DNA from: Lacihabitans sp. LS3-19
Lineage (GTDB): Bacteria > Bacteroidota > Bacteroidia > Cytophagales > Spirosomataceae
DNA length: 64,000 bases
Direction of reading: 5' to 3'
Assembly (NCBI RefSeq): GCF_024343575.1
Contig: NZ_RJUA01000002.1
Location: 1 to 64,000 of the forward strand
The notes beneath the pieces were generated by a model that made no database searches, was not told the origin of the DNA, and saw only the letters and a list, made by a program, of their open reading frames with translations. Below, piece by piece: positions 61,719 through 64,000 of this stretch. The position numbers were made by a program, and so were the translations under genes. Numbering within the stretch: position 1 is the first letter of the stretch; every line of letters begins with the position of its first letter.

Positions 61719-62585
61719 TTAATCAATAAACCTTTTCAAAATTCCATCATAACTATCTATTCTTCTGTCTCTTAGGTAAGGCCAAGTCGTTCTGTAGTAT
61801 TCTGTTTTTTCTAAATCAAGTGTTTCTACATGGGTTTCTTCTTGGTCGTGAGAGGCTAAATACAATAGTCTGCCATGAGGGTTAGCAACGAAAGACCCTC
61901 CCCAGAATTTTTGGTTGGCTTCTATTCCTATTCTATTTACAGAAACAACATAAAGTCCGTTTGCTACTGCATGGGAGCGTTGTATAGTTTGCCAAGCATC
62001 ATATTGCTCTTGGTTGATGACAGGGTCTTTTTCGTCCATGTCCCAGCCAATAGCGGTAGGGTAGAATAAAATGTCAGCACCCATCAAAGATGTAATTCTG
62101 GCAGCTTCAGGATACCACTGGTCCCAGCATATTAGTACACCGATCTTACCAAATTTAGTTTCCCAAACTTTATAACCTAGATCTCCTGGCGTAAAATAAA
62201 ATTTTTCGTAATAGCCTGGATCATCAGGAATGTGCATTTTACGGTATTTCCCGAGGTAAGTTCCGTCTGCGTCGATTATAGCCGCAGTGTTATGATAAAG
62301 TCCTTGAGCACGTTTTTCGAAAAGCGAAACTACTAAAACCACACCTAATTCTTTGGCTACAGTTTGCATAGTTTCTGTGGTTGGTCCAGGGATAGCTTCT
62401 CCTAATTTGAAGTTTTCGTGGTCTTCTACATCACAAAAATAAAGCGAAGAAAACAACTCCTGTAAACAGATGATTTGAGCACCTTTAGCTGCCGCTTCTC
62501 TGATTTTTATGATGGTTTTAGATATATTATCTTGCACATTATCAGTGCATGACATTTGAATAAGTCCTATGTTTACGTTTTTCAT
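61719..62585 (-). CDS. aguB: N-carbamoylputrescine amidase
   Basis: 288 residues of the nitrilase superfamily. Triad: Glu in CLQELFSSLYF, Lys in KYRKMHIPDD, Cys in VLICWDQWYPEAAR. It closely follows the AguB pattern, hydrolysing N-carbamoylputrescine to putrescine in the arginine decarboxylase/agmatine route. The agmatine deiminase gene is not in the window. Confidence 0.9.
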   Translation of the reverse strand: MKNVNIGLIQMSCTDNVQDNISKTIIKIREAAAKGAQIICLQELFSSLYFCDVEDHENFKLGEAIPGPTTETMQTVAKELGVVLVVSLFEKRAQGLYHNTAAIIDADGTYLGKYRKMHIPDDPGYYEKFYFTPGDLGYKVWETKFGKIGVLICWDQWYPEAARITSLMGADILFYPTAIGWDMDEKDPVINQEQYDAWQTIQRSHAVANGLYVVSVNRIGIEANQKFWGGSFVANPHGRLLYLASHDQEETHVETLDLEKTEYYRTTWPYLRDRRIDSYDGILKRFID

Positions 62586-62596
62586 TTTTTAATAAA

Positions 62597-62992
62597 TTAC
62601 CAAACTGTTTCTACTATATTTTGGTATAAATTGAATTTTTCGTCTTTTGTAATTATTTTGAGGTTATCAACCGCTGCAGTTGAAATTATTAATCTGTCAA
62701 ATGGGTCTTTATGGTCGGAAAATTGCGGAAGCTTAATTAGATAATCTAAATACTTGCTTTCTAATTGAAGTACATTTATTCCTAAGATAATAAGAGTATT
62801 TTCAATTTTTTCGATGGATAAATTGAAATTCAATTTCCCAATATTTGATTTAATAGCAATTTCGAATAAAGAGGTTTTGGAAATTGAACAAGGAGTGTTT
62901 CGATTTTCGATTAAATTATAAGCAACTTCTGATAAACGAAGAGGGTCATTGAAAAACCAAATCAAAGCATGTGTGTCTATTAAATATGTCAT
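62597..62992 (-). CDS. PIN-domain toxin (VapC-like)
   Basis: 131 residues from the ATG at 62992 (MTYLIDTHALIW). Acidic residues of the PIN nuclease site: Asp in LIDTHALIW, Glu in SLFEIAIK, and Asp in DPFDRLIISTA. The start overlaps the antitoxin stop by 4 bp (ATGA). A ribonuclease toxin held in check by the upstream partner. Confidence 0.85.
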   Translation of the reverse strand: MTYLIDTHALIWFFNDPLRLSEVAYNLIENRNTPCSISKTSLFEIAIKSNIGKLNFNLSIEKIENTLIILGINVLQLESKYLDYLIKLPQFSDHKDPFDRLIISTAAVDNLKIITKDEKFNLYQNIVETVW

Positions 62993-63204
62993 GTCCAAAA
63001 CTCCTCAAGTTCAGTCAAAGGCTCGTCAAAATCGTCCGAAACTTCAAATTGACCTCTAAAAATACCCATTTTTCTTTTTCCAGAATTTTCGTTAACCTCT
63101 TCTTCTTCAAAAATAACTTTAACTTGAGCTTTTTTAATATTTTTAGGCAATTCATTTAAAATGATTTGACCATTTTCATAAATACCATTTATTGTAGTTG
63201 TCAT
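62989..63204 (-). CDS. antitoxin of the PIN toxin (DUF2281-like)
   Basis: 71 residues: a short beta-rich AbrB/DUF2281-like start (TTTINGIYENGQIILNELP) and an acidic toxin-binding tail (SDDFDEPLTELEEFW). Directly upstream of and overlapping the toxin, the usual order. Confidence 0.8.
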   Translation of the reverse strand: MTTTINGIYENGQIILNELPKNIKKAQVKVIFEEEEVNENSGKRKMGIFRGQFEVSDDFDEPLTELEEFWT

Positions 63205-63262
63205 AAATCAAATTTTAATAGAACAAATCTAATGAATTATAGACAAAATTAATATTTTTAGA

Positions 63263-64000
63263 TTAAAATTTCACGCCAAATCTTTCCCCCAATTCTTCTA
63301 GACTTTCTACCACTTTATCTATCAAAGGAAGTCCAGAAACTAACCTTTCAGTTCTGAAATTTCGCTCTTGGTCGCCTGGTATTTGCACAGGATTGCCCTC
63401 AATATGTTTAGCAGAGCGAAATCTTTCTATCCATTTGTCCATATCTTTTTTAAATTCTTCCTTGGGTCTAAAACCGTCTATCCGCATTGCTCCTAAAAAA
63501 TGTCCCGTGCCTTTTCCAACTTGTTCGGCAGCTACTCCATGAAAACCAGCCGTAGCAAAAGGAGGAACCCATGGGCCGAAATTTGCACCAGAAAGTACGC
63601 CTGAAAAAATATCTACAACAGCCGCCAATCCATACCCTTTATGGCTTCCGTGCTCTCTATCGCCTCCCAATGGCAAAAGTCCGCCACCTTCTTTTACTGC
63701 ATTCGCATTGTCTGTTACGTCTCCGTTTTCGTCTTGGACCCAACCCAAAGGGGCGTTTAAGCCTTTTCTTTGTAGAATCTCCATTTTGCCATAAGCAACC
63801 GCAGTTGTGGCAAAATCTGCAAGAAAAGCTGGCTGGTTTCTTGCTGGGATAGCCACGGCGATAGGATTTGTACCTAAAAGCTTTTCTTTCGAGAATGTCG
63901 GGACAACTAAAGGTGCAGAATTTGTCATTGCCCAACCTATCATGTCATGCTCTATGGCATGTGAGGCATGGTAACCTGCAATACCAAAATGATTTGAGTT
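63263..64000 (-). CDS. malate/L-lactate dehydrogenase family (Ldh2 type), 5' end missing
   Basis: About 245 C-terminal residues are visible; the frame runs off the right edge (NHFGIAGYHASHA is encoded just before the ATG at 63943, showing the true start lies outside). Motifs TNSAPLVVPT, LGTNPIAVAIPA and GSHKGYGLA match the YlbC/Ldh2 family of NAD(P)-dependent 2-hydroxyacid dehydrogenases. Substrate (malate, lactate, ureidoglycolate or others) cannot be set from this part. Confidence 0.88.
   Translation of the reverse strand, partial: NSNHFGIAGYHASHAIEHDMIGWAMTNSAPLVVPTFSKEKLLGTNPIAVAIPARNQPAFLADFATTAVAYGKMEILQRKGLNAPLGWVQDENGDVTDNANAVKEGGGLLPLGGDREHGSHKGYGLAAVVDIFSGVLSGANFGPWVPPFATAGFHGVAAEQVGKGTGHFLGAMRIDGFRPKEEFKKDMDKWIERFRSAKHIEGNPVQIPGDQERNFRTERLVSGLPLIDKVVESLEELGERFGVKF

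Overview
The window looks like a low-GC chromosome segment from the Bacteroidetes, most likely a Cytophagales-type aerobe. Supporting signs are a type IX secretion tail on one exported protein, DUF11/CshA-like adhesin domains, several promoters of the Bacteroidetes form (TTG or TTTG, 18-21 bp, TAnnTTTG), weak ribosome binding sites, occasional TTG starts, a carotenoid lycopene cyclase and a Bacteroidetes-type DUF3109 gene. I saw no rRNA, tRNA or CRISPR array.

Layout. 0-2.1 kb: 3' end of a very large repeat adhesin. 2.1-9.6 kb: a Nudix-type regulator, an ABC ATPase, hpt, a TPR protein, an Lrp regulator, an alkyltransferase-like protein, DUF3109 and a LysM transglycosylase. 9.5-15.2 kb: an O-methyltransferase and the rimP-nusA-infB operon, whose leader carries a terminator-like hairpin. 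15.5-20.6 kb: an EEP-family phosphatase, a Tat-exported oxidoreductase, a secreted protein and NAD synthase. 20.6-21.65 kb: a 1-kb gene-poor block with two perfect FNR-type palindromes, a 55-codon ORF, direct repeats, and an inverted repeat followed by a terminator. 21.6-28.7 kb: RidA-GntP, MltD, GatA, TatA, YkvA and malate dehydrogenase.

28.7-39.1 kb is a complete uptake [NiFe]-hydrogenase locus. The structural operon (small subunit, large subunit, cytochrome b, maturation protease) reads leftward. A divergent operon (a small HupE-like membrane protein, then hypA, B, F, C, D, E) reads rightward. The small subunit has the two extra cysteines of oxygen-tolerant enzymes with a [4Fe-3S] proximal cluster. 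Electrons from H2 would pass through cytochrome b to the quinone pool, and hypABFCDE plus the protease supply the NiFe(CN)2CO centre. 39-47.9 kb holds sucD, metK (with a structured leader), lycopene cyclase, lipA, a HerA-like ATPase and a small kinase.

47.87-52.65 kb is the most unusual part. It is a compact cassette lying between two 79-bp direct repeats of the 3' end of the kinase gene. It encodes an HTH protein whose C-terminus is a double-glycine leader peptide, a second double-glycine peptide of 53 residues, a periplasmic LolA-like protein, a membrane protein, a membrane-anchored thioredoxin-like protein, and a C39-peptidase ABC exporter. The exporter is split at a run of nine G residues. 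I read it as an inserted peptide-secretion (bacteriocin-like or signalling) system, possibly phase variable.

52.7-64 kb returns to housekeeping genes: an M1 peptidase, a YedK/HMCES protein, a T9SS cargo protein, an LEA-like protein, an RluB-type pseudouridine synthase, SPFH and NfeD proteins, an endonuclease, AguB, a PIN toxin-antitoxin pair and a partial malate/lactate dehydrogenase.
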